Of a stretch of 55,935 bases of DNA, positions 15,751 to 23,651 are shown piece by piece. The position numbers and the translations under genes were made by a program. The DNA lies in contig NZ_MSSW01000071.1 of NCBI RefSeq assembly GCF_002150685.1, forward strand, positions 1-55,935, read 5' to 3'. The notes beneath the pieces are model-generated. The model made no database searches. It was given only the letters and a program-made list of their open reading frames with translations, and was not told the DNA's origin. Every line of letters starts with the position of its first letter. Position 1 is the first letter of the stretch. The DNA is from Algoriphagus antarcticus (GTDB lineage Bacteria; Bacteroidota; Bacteroidia; Cytophagales; Cyclobacteriaceae).

Positions 15751-18393
15751 TTAATTTTCATCTTTTAAAGTCTCTAGAAAATATTGGTAGTACATTATCA
15801 GTTCACTATCCGATTCCTGGGCTGCTACCTCACTGATTTTCTTCAAAATCTCAGGATTGTCAGAAAAGCCCAATAAACCCTGAAAAGCTCCTAATCGAAC
15901 ATAGCTTCTTGTATCATTTTCCATTATTCCAAATAAATAATTAGTAGCCTTGCCTTCGCCTTCTTCCGGGAAGCGGCTGAAATACTCACTCAAATAGCCC
16001 AAGAAGTAATAGAGACCCTCCCCAGAAATTGTATTAGCTTGATTCAAAAACCATTCTCCTTTACCGGGAAAAGCATTCGATATGTAATAATCAGCAACAG
16101 GGATCACCATACGGAAATTACTTTCACCTGCAAAACCTTCCATCAATAAAGGATCAATCTCCTGAGATTCCATACTGACCAACCCCATCAATGCAGACCC
16201 TGAGACCATATAGGATGAGTCCTCAGCTAATTTCAGAAAAACAGAATAATAGTCATCGGGAGAATAAGCTGACAGCACATCAATCGCCCCTGCTCTGACT
16301 GAGTTTCTTTCATCATTCTCAGCAATGTAAACAACTCTTTGTGCTAATTCTGGCGTATCTTCTAGCCATTCTGGATATCCCTGTAAGATGGATAAAGCAG
16401 ATTCTCTGACAGACCAAAACTCATCCTCTAATGCCTCAGGAATGATGGATTCTAATTCCGTCACCGCTTCCCAAGCAGCCAAACTATCCAATGCCTCGTA
16501 TCTGGAAATTCCATAGTTAGAAGTTCTGAACTGTCGGCGCATTTGATCAGGGCTTGCTTCCATAGACTTTTTGGCAAGCAGGTTTTTCTGCTCATCTACA
16601 AATACCAGATCAACTGGATTTTCATTTTCTAAGGAGATCTGCTGGAAACCCTTTGTGATCATGAATCGCTTACTTTTTCTTTGATTTCCCTCATACCAAC
16701 TCACATCCAATGGCAGTTGATAAAGCGGGGTTGTATTCAAGTCCTGAAGTTGAGTTACCGAAATAAGGATGTTTTCTGGCTTAGAATAATCCACCTCAAA
16801 ATGAAGTTTTGGATGTCCTTTAGCTAAAAACCACTGGTTGAAAAACCAATTCAAATCCTCCCCACTGACTTTTTCAAATGCTATTCGGAGATCATTAACT
16901 TCTACGTTATCAAAAGCATGCTTCGTTAGATAATATTTTAACCCTGCATAAAATGCATCCTTTCCTAAGTACTCCCGAAGCATGTGGAAAATTGCTCCCC
17001 CTTTGGAATAACTATGCGAATCAAACATGTCTTCCGCATCATCGTAATCAAATCGGATCAGGTCAGCCAGTTTAGTTTCTGCTTCCAAAAAGTAATTCTC
17101 TGTTTCAGCTATAAGCTTCAGCTTAGCTTCATCTTCCCCATGCTTATACTCATTCCACAAGAACTCACTGTAATTAGCAAATCCTTCATTCAAAGTAAGG
17201 TTTGCCCATGACTCAGTGGTCACATAGTCACCGAACCACTGATGAAAAAGCTCGTGAGCAATAATATAATCCCACTCAGAGTCAATAGCCTCCCGTTCTG
17301 TCAACCTCAATTCCTCCATAAAAATGGAAGCAGTCGTATTTTCCATAGCACCTGACACAAAGTCTCGAACGACTATTTGATCATACTTCGGCCATGGGTA
17401 TCTCACACCAAGTAAATCCGAAAAGAAACCGATCATTTCTGGAGTATCTTGGAATACTATAGCTGCCCCTTTTTCGTAGCCTTTTTCCACAAAATAACCA
17501 AGCGAAACATCCTCCCATTTAGCCTCCACTTTACCGAAATCCCCAATGGCAAATGCTGCCAAATAAGCCGAATGAGGAAGCTTCATTTCCCAGTAATCTT
17601 TTCTCAACCCTTCCCCTAAAGACTCCTGCTTGATCAATTCCCCATTTCCTATTGTAATCAAAGTATCCGCCACTGTCAATTTAATGAGCTGAGTGAACTT
17701 TTCATTTGGAGAGTCAATGGTGGGAAACCATTTGGAATTATGCGTCGTCTCCCCCTGTGTCCAGATCATCGTTGGTTTATCGGGTAGAGTGTCCAAAGGG
17801 TCAATAAAATAAAGACCCTTAGTATCCGTGATAGCCTGGCTCCCACCTCCTGCATTTCGCTCAGGAAAAGCAGAATAGTCTAATGCTATTCGGAACGTAT
17901 CAGCTTTAGTTAATACCCTCGGCAGATGAATCCGGAGCTTAGCTTCGTCGTAGTCATAGGTTATCGATTCTCTATTCCCATTTTGAACAAAAAATATCTC
18001 TCCCAACTCAAAATCCTGCGCATCAAGTACAAGTTCTTTATTTGGATAAAAAAATGGTTTGATGGTCAATTCAGCTTTTCCAATTACAGCCTGACGCTTA
18101 AAGTCAAACGATAAGTCCAAGTCTGTATGCAGGATGTCAAAATCTTTTTTTACCGAGGGATTATATGCGGCAATTGCCCGCTCTTTCTCTTCAATTTTCG
18201 CTTTCACGGCAACACTGTCTATTTTCTTCGGGATAGTATCAAGGGAGACAGTAATTGCAGAAATATTTTCCTTGGACTCTTGCACAGGTAGTTGATTAGA
18301 CTTACATGCCATCGTAATTATCACTATAAAAAGAGCCGAAAGTCTGGATGAATTTCTCCAAAATCCTATGTTCTTCAAGATCATTTGATTCAT
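15751..18393 (-). CDS. M1 family metallo-aminopeptidase, lipoprotein
   Basis: The 880-residue product is a zinc aminopeptidase of family M1. A hydrophobic stretch followed by TMAC-K near residue 30 is a lipoprotein signal, so it should be envelope-anchored and trim peptides outside the cytoplasm. The substrate-binding GAMEN motif is at 348-352. The zinc site HELFH has ligands His380 and His384, catalytic Glu381, and third ligand Glu403 in NEGF. The N-terminal beta-saddle domain precedes these. The C-terminal third is helical and repetitive (VRESALSILQGYPEWL, VRAGAIDVLSAYSP, VRLGAFQGLLGFSDNP), resembling HEAT repeats. It is transcribed divergently from the biotin-carrier gene 65 bases away. 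No terminator is evident before the tRNA cluster promoter. Confidence 0.95.
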   Translation of the reverse strand: MNQMILKNIGFWRNSSRLSALFIVIITMACKSNQLPVQESKENISAITVSLDTIPKKIDSVAVKAKIEEKERAIAAYNPSVKKDFDILHTDLDLSFDFKRQAVIGKAELTIKPFFYPNKELVLDAQDFELGEIFFVQNGNRESITYDYDEAKLRIHLPRVLTKADTFRIALDYSAFPERNAGGGSQAITDTKGLYFIDPLDTLPDKPTMIWTQGETTHNSKWFPTIDSPNEKFTQLIKLTVADTLITIGNGELIKQESLGEGLRKDYWEMKLPHSAYLAAFAIGDFGKVEAKWEDVSLGYFVEKGYEKGAAIVFQDTPEMIGFFSDLLGVRYPWPKYDQIVVRDFVSGAMENTTASIFMEELRLTEREAIDSEWDYIIAHELFHQWFGDYVTTESWANLTLNEGFANYSEFLWNEYKHGEDEAKLKLIAETENYFLEAETKLADLIRFDYDDAEDMFDSHSYSKGGAIFHMLREYLGKDAFYAGLKYYLTKHAFDNVEVNDLRIAFEKVSGEDLNWFFNQWFLAKGHPKLHFEVDYSKPENILISVTQLQDLNTTPLYQLPLDVSWYEGNQRKSKRFMITKGFQQISLENENPVDLVFVDEQKNLLAKKSMEASPDQMRRQFRTSNYGISRYEALDSLAAWEAVTELESIIPEALEDEFWSVRESALSILQGYPEWLEDTPELAQRVVYIAENDERNSVRAGAIDVLSAYSPDDYYSVFLKLAEDSSYMVSGSALMGLVSMESQEIDPLLMEGFAGESNFRMVIPVADYYISNAFPGKGEWFLNQANTISGEGLYYFLGYLSEYFSRFPEEGEGKATNYLFGIMENDTRSYVRLGAFQGLLGFSDNPEILKKISEVAAQESDSELIMYYQYFLETLKDEN

Positions 18394-18458
18394 ATTTAAA
18401 AAGAAAGAAGGGTTTCTGTTTTATGGGAAATTGTATATTCGGCTTCAAATTAACATGA

Positions 18459-18953
18459 ATGTTTACAGTTACCATCCAAAATAAAAGCTATTCGGTAGAA
18501 AAAACCGGTGATATTATTCAAGTAAATAGCAAAACGATCGATTGGGATCTTCAGTGGATTTCGGATCGAAAAATTCACCTGATTTATGAAAATAAGTCCC
18601 TAGAGGCAGAATTGATTTCCATAGATAAGGAAACAAAAACTGTTCAAATCAAACTTGGCAACAAAATCTCAACCCTGCAACTCAAGGATAGATTTGATTT
18701 GCTTCTGGAACAAATGGGAATGACCAATATGGCCTCGCAGGCTCTGAAAGAAATAAAAGCTCCAATGCCTGGATTGATCCTAGACCTGAAAGTAAAGCCA
18801 GGTGATGAGGTCAAAAAAGGAGATGTAGTACTGATTTTGGAAGCCATGAAAATGGAGAACATTCTGAAATCCCCAGGAGATGGTATCGTGAAAGCAGTAA
18901 AAGTTTCTCTCAATCAAAGTGTAGAAAAAAATCAAGTCTTGATTCAATTTTAG
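18459..18953 (+). CDS. Biotin/lipoyl carrier domain protein
   Basis: The 164-residue protein ends in a biotinyl domain (about residues 90-164): APMPGLILDLKVKPGDEVKK, then EAMKMEN with the biotin-accepting Lys131, then the second half GDGIVKAVKVSLNQSVEKNQ. The N-terminal half is beta-rich and resembles the linker/head found in small carboxyl-carrier subunits of acyl-CoA or pyruvate-type carboxylases in Bacteroidota. No carboxylase or carboxyltransferase gene is next to it, so its partner must be encoded elsewhere. The nearest in-frame start is at 18459; an earlier ATG at 18455 is out of frame. Confidence 0.9.
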   Translation: MFTVTIQNKSYSVEKTGDIIQVNSKTIDWDLQWISDRKIHLIYENKSLEAELISIDKETKTVQIKLGNKISTLQLKDRFDLLLEQMGMTNMASQALKEIKAPMPGLILDLKVKPGDEVKKGDVVLILEAMKMENILKSPGDGIVKAVKVSLNQSVEKNQVLIQF

Positions 18954-19137
18954 CTTTTAAGCCTAGCATAATGAAATGAAGAAATTATATTTGTCGGATT
19001 ATTTTGTGCAAATCGGGCTATGTCCGATCCTTTTTCAGTCAGTTTGCTAATGTTTTTTAGCGCGATCCTGAGAATAACTCGCCTCAAATAATCGCAACAA
19101 TAGCGACAAAAAACCTCTGAAATACAACATCAAACAC

Positions 19138-19848
19138 ATGAAATACAAGAGAATATTGCTCAAACTCAGTGGAGAAGCGCTCATGGGTGACAAGAATTAT
19201 GGCATAGATCCAGTTAGACTTCAGCAATACACGCAGGAGATCAAAAAAGTACATGACATGGGTGTAGAAGTTGCAATCGTAATCGGAGGTGGCAATATTT
19301 TCAGAGGAGTTCAAGCAGAAAAGTCAGGGATCGATAGAGTGCAGGGCGACTACATGGGTATGCTTGCTACGTTGATCAATGCCATGGCGCTGCAAAGTGC
19401 ACTGGAGCAAGGCGGGATGTACACTCGCTTGATGTCTGGAATTAAAATCGAAAGTGTTTGCGAACCCTTTATTCGAAGAAGAGCAATCCGACACTTGGAA
19501 AAAGGTCGTATAGTAATTTTCGGTGCAGGTATTGGTAATCCGTACTTCACTACTGACTCTACAGCAAGTTTGAGAGCTATAGAAGTCGAAGCAGATATCG
19601 TATTGAAAGGAACAAGAGTGGATGGCGTATATACTGCCGATCCAGAAAAAGATCCAACAGCCACAAAATATAAAACCATATCGTTTCAAGAAGTTTATGA
19701 AAAGAACCTAAACGTCATGGACATGACGGCCTTTACTTTGTGCCAGGAAAACAACCTTCCTATCATTGTATTCGATATGAATTTGGCAGGAAACCTTAAA
19801 AAACTGGTGGAAGGCGAAGAAATTGGGACTTTGATCACTTCTCTTTAA
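19138..19848 (+). CDS. pyrH: UMP kinase
   Basis: The 236-residue protein is bacterial uridylate kinase (UMP + ATP to UDP + ADP) of the amino-acid-kinase fold. Typical segments are RILLKLSGEALMG at the N-terminus, VAIVIGGGNIFRG, RVQGDYMGMLATLINAMALQ, RRAIRHLEKGRIVIFGAGIG and GTRVDGVYTADP. It supplies pyrimidine nucleotides in the cytoplasm. frr follows after 11 bases, so pyrH-frr is an operon, a widely conserved pair. Confidence 0.98.
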   Translation: MKYKRILLKLSGEALMGDKNYGIDPVRLQQYTQEIKKVHDMGVEVAIVIGGGNIFRGVQAEKSGIDRVQGDYMGMLATLINAMALQSALEQGGMYTRLMSGIKIESVCEPFIRRRAIRHLEKGRIVIFGAGIGNPYFTTDSTASLRAIEVEADIVLKGTRVDGVYTADPEKDPTATKYKTISFQEVYEKNLNVMDMTAFTLCQENNLPIIVFDMNLAGNLKKLVEGEEIGTLITSL

Positions 19849-19859
19849 GCTTAAAAATC

Positions 19860-20420
19860 ATGGAAGAAATCGAATTATACTTAGACGAAGCAAAAGAGTT
19901 GATGCAAAAAGCGGTAGCTCATACCTCTTCAGAACTTTTGAAAATCCGCGCAGGAAAGGCAATGCCAAATCTCCTCGACGGTATTATGGTCCAGTATTAC
20001 GGCGCTAATACTCCGTTGAGCCAAATATCCTCCGTAAACACGCCTGATGCACGAACCCTTTCCATCAAGCCTTTTGAGCGCACGATGATTTCTGAGATAG
20101 AGAAGGCCATCATCAATTCAGACCTTGGACTAGCTCCACAAAATAATGGGGAGGTGATCATTCTGACCATTCCGGCGCTTACTGAAGAAAGGCGTATTAA
20201 CTTGGTAAAACAAGCTAAGCATGAATGTGACGGAGGAAAAATATCCCTAAGAACTGTGCGAAAGGATATCAATGACGAGTTGAAAAAGCTTCAAAAAGAT
20301 GGAGCCGCAGAAGATGAAATCAAAAGAGCTGAGGACGTTGTGCAAAAGCTAACTGATCAATTTTCAACTAAAATAGATGAGATTCTTGCGAAAAAAGAAG
20401 TAGAGATCATGAAAGTCTAA
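19860..20420 (+). CDS. frr: Ribosome recycling factor
   Basis: The 186-residue protein has the RRF layout: helical N-terminus, then LLKIRAGKAMPNLLDGIMVQ, YYGANTPLSQISSVNTPDAR, and the C-terminal EERRINLVKQAKHECDGGKI helix bundle. It splits the post-termination ribosome with EF-G. It is the second gene of the pyrH-frr operon and is followed within 5 bases by a terminator. Confidence 0.98.
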   Translation: MEEIELYLDEAKELMQKAVAHTSSELLKIRAGKAMPNLLDGIMVQYYGANTPLSQISSVNTPDARTLSIKPFERTMISEIEKAIINSDLGLAPQNNGEVIILTIPALTEERRINLVKQAKHECDGGKISLRTVRKDINDELKKLQKDGAAEDEIKRAEDVVQKLTDQFSTKIDEILAKKEVEIMKV

Positions 20421-20424
20421 TCAC

Positions 20425-20456
20425 TAAAAAAACCCGGTTTCTAGCCGGGTTTTTTA
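20425..20456 (+). terminator. Terminator of pyrH-frr
   Basis: AAAAAACCCGG, a short loop and CCGGGTTTTTT form a GC-rich hairpin with a T run, just after the frr stop. The A run on the 5' side means it can also terminate the converging minus-strand gene ending at 20475. Confidence 0.92.
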
Positions 20457-20474
20457 GTACTTCTTTTTTTCAGA

Positions 20475-23129
20475 TTAATCAAAACTTACATTGATAAAAG
20501 TGGCTATCCCAAACCTCACTCCACCACGTAGGTAATTAGTATTTTCAAATCCTGCTCCCATTTCCACCCGGAATATTCTAAAGAGATTATCCAAAGAATA
20601 GCCTACTTCCCAATAATTAGGCGAATTGTCAGTCTTCAAATAATTAACAAAGATGTTTTCTCTCACTCCTGAGAATCTCAGCATAGGCAGTTGTGTGAAA
20701 ATGAATTTCCTAAACTGGTAATGTACTATCCCTGAGAAATACTTGGAATTTGTGCTGTATTTGTAATAGTCCATAAAACGGTAATTGGACGCTGGCCCAA
20801 AGTTGGAGAAGATAGTTCTATTCCCTCCGAAGTGCTGAAAATCCGGAAAATACACCTGATCATTTGATAAAAAAGCTCCTGCTGACAGATTGAAGTCCAG
20901 CTTGCCGCTGACTCCAAAAGTGTAATTGTGCTGAATGCCAAGCTCCAAATGATCAAAATCAGCTGCATTTCCTTCATTGCTGATACCACCAAAGGCTTTA
21001 TTGTAGGATAACTTGATCAGAGGTGACCGATCATTTATCGGATATTTTCTCCCATTTCTTATTCCATACTTTATCCCTGGTCTCCACTCCAGCTCTGCAT
21101 TCAATTTTAGAATGTCGTGATCGGCAAATGAATCCGAATTTGTCTCTACATTCTCTGGCTGGTTGGAAGAGTACTCCCGCCCGGACTTGTTATAGAAGCT
21201 GTAATTATTGGTGTTGAATAATTCCGCACGATGAGCATAAGTCATGTTGACTCGATAAGTAATACCTCCATTTATCCGATGCGCCCAGTAAGCTTGTGCA
21301 AAATCCTGCTCGTAAAGCTTCATGTAATTTTGCCTGAATACTAGAGTGTATAGCGCATTTACCTGCTCATTGATCGGTTCCCCTCCATTGAATTGATAGA
21401 TGTATCTCCCACCTTTTATACCGAAAGTCGTCCCTGAAACAGGCAAAGTGCTGGACCATCGGAAATCAACTTTTCCATAAAAACGATTACTCGAAAAACC
21501 ATAGCGCAGCTCAGGTTCAATATTGAAACTTTTGCGAAGTACGCTCACACTGTCAGCGAGTTTCGTTTCTGACTTCTTTCTATAAAAAAGGCCCAATCCA
21601 AGCTTGAAACCCTCTACTGTATTGAAAGAAGTCTTCGTCCAGTTCTGCTTGAAGCCTATAGAAACACCTTTGCCCATGCTGTAAGAGGAGCCATTCATAA
21701 AATCCAGTGGTTGGTATTTTTTCTTAGCCTTACTTGCTACCGAGTCTACATCACTCATTTTAGCAGCTTCCACTGTCGCCAAACTATCGTCCCGCTGATA
21801 TCCCTGAATCTCATTCTCTGTCAATGGAACTGGACGAATACTATCCCAATAGGCTTGATTGTACTTTTTGGCCATGGAGTCGACTTCATAATAGCTCTCT
21901 TTGACCACATCCGGCTCCTCCTGTTCTTTCAGAGATTCCTTTTCATATTCGTTCAGCAGTTTGCGGTACTCCTTTCTGGTTTTGGGTTCTTCTGCAGCGA
22001 GTTGTTCCAAAGCGGAAACAGACTTATCAAACTTCACGGCTTCTTCAGGTACTTCCTGCACTTTCTCATCAATTATCTCAGGTACTATTTCCAGGTCGGG
22101 ATTCAGCTCTATTTCATATTCACGGGTAGAAGCTAAGTACTTGAAATTACCTTCAAAGCCAAATATTTTCCCTCCAAAGTCATAGGTGTGCGTCAGTGGC
22201 ATCCATACATTCTCAGCTACAGGAGCATATTGCTGTTTGGCTTGAACCTGAAAGCCAAGCATAGAAGTCTGCAGGTTCAAACTATGAATCGCCCACAAAT
22301 CTTCAATAATGTAAATGAACCCTTCGAAGACCTGCTCACCACGAGACCTAGGCGTCACTTTGATTTTGCTCACTATTACATTCTGATCAAAAAAGCTTCC
22401 TTCATACTGAAACTTGTAATACTGAAAAGCTGACCTAGAAAGCGGAGAGATGATCCCATTGATCTTCTCTTGGTAAAAAGTAGTCTGAATGTAAGGCGCT
22501 GGCGAGGTGGATTGATTATCTCCATTGGTACGGATAGAAATTACTTTTTCTTCTACTTTATTAGGCTGGGTGAAAGTGATTCTCGAAACTGATTCAGAGG
22601 TGTAAGCCTCATTGAGTTTGAGACCTTCTTTTTCGATGGTTTTTCGAAGAAAGAAAGGCGCATCGGTCAGCTTCCCTGTTCCTTTAAGATAAACCGTCAT
22701 GCTGTATTTCTGGATCTGAAGCCGATGATACTTAGCTTTGGCTATTGCCTTTCGCATGATAGTCAGTGCCGGATCTTCTGCTCCTGCCCTTACCTCCACC
22801 TCAGCCAGCGTATATTCTTGAGGTTCCAGCACAAAGTCTTTCACGATCCACCCATCGGTTACAATGATAGTTTCCAGTTGGGATTTGTAGCCAAGGTATT
22901 GGACTAATACATCGTAAACTCCCTTTGGTAACTTGTATTCGTAACTACCTTCTTCATTGGTGGGTACGCCGTCACCGAGATTTCGGATATAAACTGATGC
23001 AAAAGCCAAAGGCTCACCGTCAGAAGATCTCACCTTGCCTTTGATACCTTGGGCTTCTGAGTGATTGGTAAAAAATAACACAATAAGAGAAACACTTAAG
23101 ACAACAATTAGGTGTACTTGTTTTTTCAT
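20475..23129 (-). CDS. DUF5686 / carboxypeptidase-regulatory-like outer-membrane protein
   Basis: The chosen start at 23129 (MKKQVHLIVVLSVSLIVL) gives an 884-residue protein with a Sec signal ending near HSEAQG; a start 11 codons upstream would add a tail before the signal and is less likely. Residues about 25-110 form a CarboxypepD_reg-like beta-sandwich (IKGKVRSSDGEPLAFASVYI, then GSYEYKLPKGVYDVLVQYLG). The rest matches DUF5686 proteins: beta-rich, with a charged middle section rich in Glu/Lys (about 380-480) and a C-terminal barrel-like part (GYSLDNLFRIFRVEMGAGFE then LRGGVRFGIATFINVSFD). It is probably an outer-membrane protein of unknown role. It converges on pyrH-frr and diverges from susC1. 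Confidence 0.85.
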   Translation of the reverse strand: MKKQVHLIVVLSVSLIVLFFTNHSEAQGIKGKVRSSDGEPLAFASVYIRNLGDGVPTNEEGSYEYKLPKGVYDVLVQYLGYKSQLETIIVTDGWIVKDFVLEPQEYTLAEVEVRAGAEDPALTIMRKAIAKAKYHRLQIQKYSMTVYLKGTGKLTDAPFFLRKTIEKEGLKLNEAYTSESVSRITFTQPNKVEEKVISIRTNGDNQSTSPAPYIQTTFYQEKINGIISPLSRSAFQYYKFQYEGSFFDQNVIVSKIKVTPRSRGEQVFEGFIYIIEDLWAIHSLNLQTSMLGFQVQAKQQYAPVAENVWMPLTHTYDFGGKIFGFEGNFKYLASTREYEIELNPDLEIVPEIIDEKVQEVPEEAVKFDKSVSALEQLAAEEPKTRKEYRKLLNEYEKESLKEQEEPDVVKESYYEVDSMAKKYNQAYWDSIRPVPLTENEIQGYQRDDSLATVEAAKMSDVDSVASKAKKKYQPLDFMNGSSYSMGKGVSIGFKQNWTKTSFNTVEGFKLGLGLFYRKKSETKLADSVSVLRKSFNIEPELRYGFSSNRFYGKVDFRWSSTLPVSGTTFGIKGGRYIYQFNGGEPINEQVNALYTLVFRQNYMKLYEQDFAQAYWAHRINGGITYRVNMTYAHRAELFNTNNYSFYNKSGREYSSNQPENVETNSDSFADHDILKLNAELEWRPGIKYGIRNGRKYPINDRSPLIKLSYNKAFGGISNEGNAADFDHLELGIQHNYTFGVSGKLDFNLSAGAFLSNDQVYFPDFQHFGGNRTIFSNFGPASNYRFMDYYKYSTNSKYFSGIVHYQFRKFIFTQLPMLRFSGVRENIFVNYLKTDNSPNYWEVGYSLDNLFRIFRVEMGAGFENTNYLRGGVRFGIATFINVSFD

Positions 23130-23651
23130 AAAAGTCAGTTTATACCCAAAGATAAACAGCATTTCAAAACCGGCATTTTCTTTACTTAAGTTTTAAGATG
23201 ATTTAGGAACATTTATTCTTCATGCTATTTTAAAAAAAAATTGCAAGAGAAACACTAGAATTCAGTGGGCAAACTAGCTGAATACGAATGCTATTATTGG
23301 AAAAACTTTCGCTGAATTTTTACAATAAAATATAACTTATTAAAAATTTTTAAGAATGTATTTCTCAAGAAAAATAAATAATATAACCCAAATGAAGTTT
23401 TTCCGATTTTTTAAAAAAAACTCTAATTCATGACTTTTCGAAAATGGAAAACGATTTCCATTGCTGAAATCACAACAAATCAGCAGTTTATTTAACTAAT
23501 CAGTTGATAAAACAATATTCTGTTAAATCGAGTTTTACGATTATTAAATGGGAAAAATGTTAAGAATTGCAAAATTAAAATTAATAGCAGACTTTAGATT
23601 CGAGATAATTGAACCAAAAGTTATTTCACTCATACCAAATAATAAAACCCT
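23130..23651. other. Divergent control region upstream of susC1
   Basis: This 522-base A+T-rich region has no gene. It separates the DUF5686 gene (minus) from susC1 (plus), so it should contain both promoters. Apart from the palindrome at 23443-23462 and an adjacent GCTGA ... TCAGC inverted repeat (about 23463-23484), I see no clear consensus promoter with correct spacing. Confidence 0.5.
23443..23462. promoter_or_regulatory. Perfect inverted repeat, candidate operator for susC1
   Basis: AATGGAAA-ACGA-TTTCCATT is an 8-base perfect inverted repeat around a 4-base centre containing CG. The form (TGGAAA-x-CG-x-TTTCCA) is that of LacI/GalR-family operators. It lies 190 bases before the susC1 start. 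No regulator gene is present in the window, so the assignment is an inference. Confidence 0.4.

Noticed and set aside
18986..18993. TATATTTG as the pyrH promoter
   Set aside because: The -7 match is good but no TTG is found 17-23 bases upstream; left out for lack of a full match.
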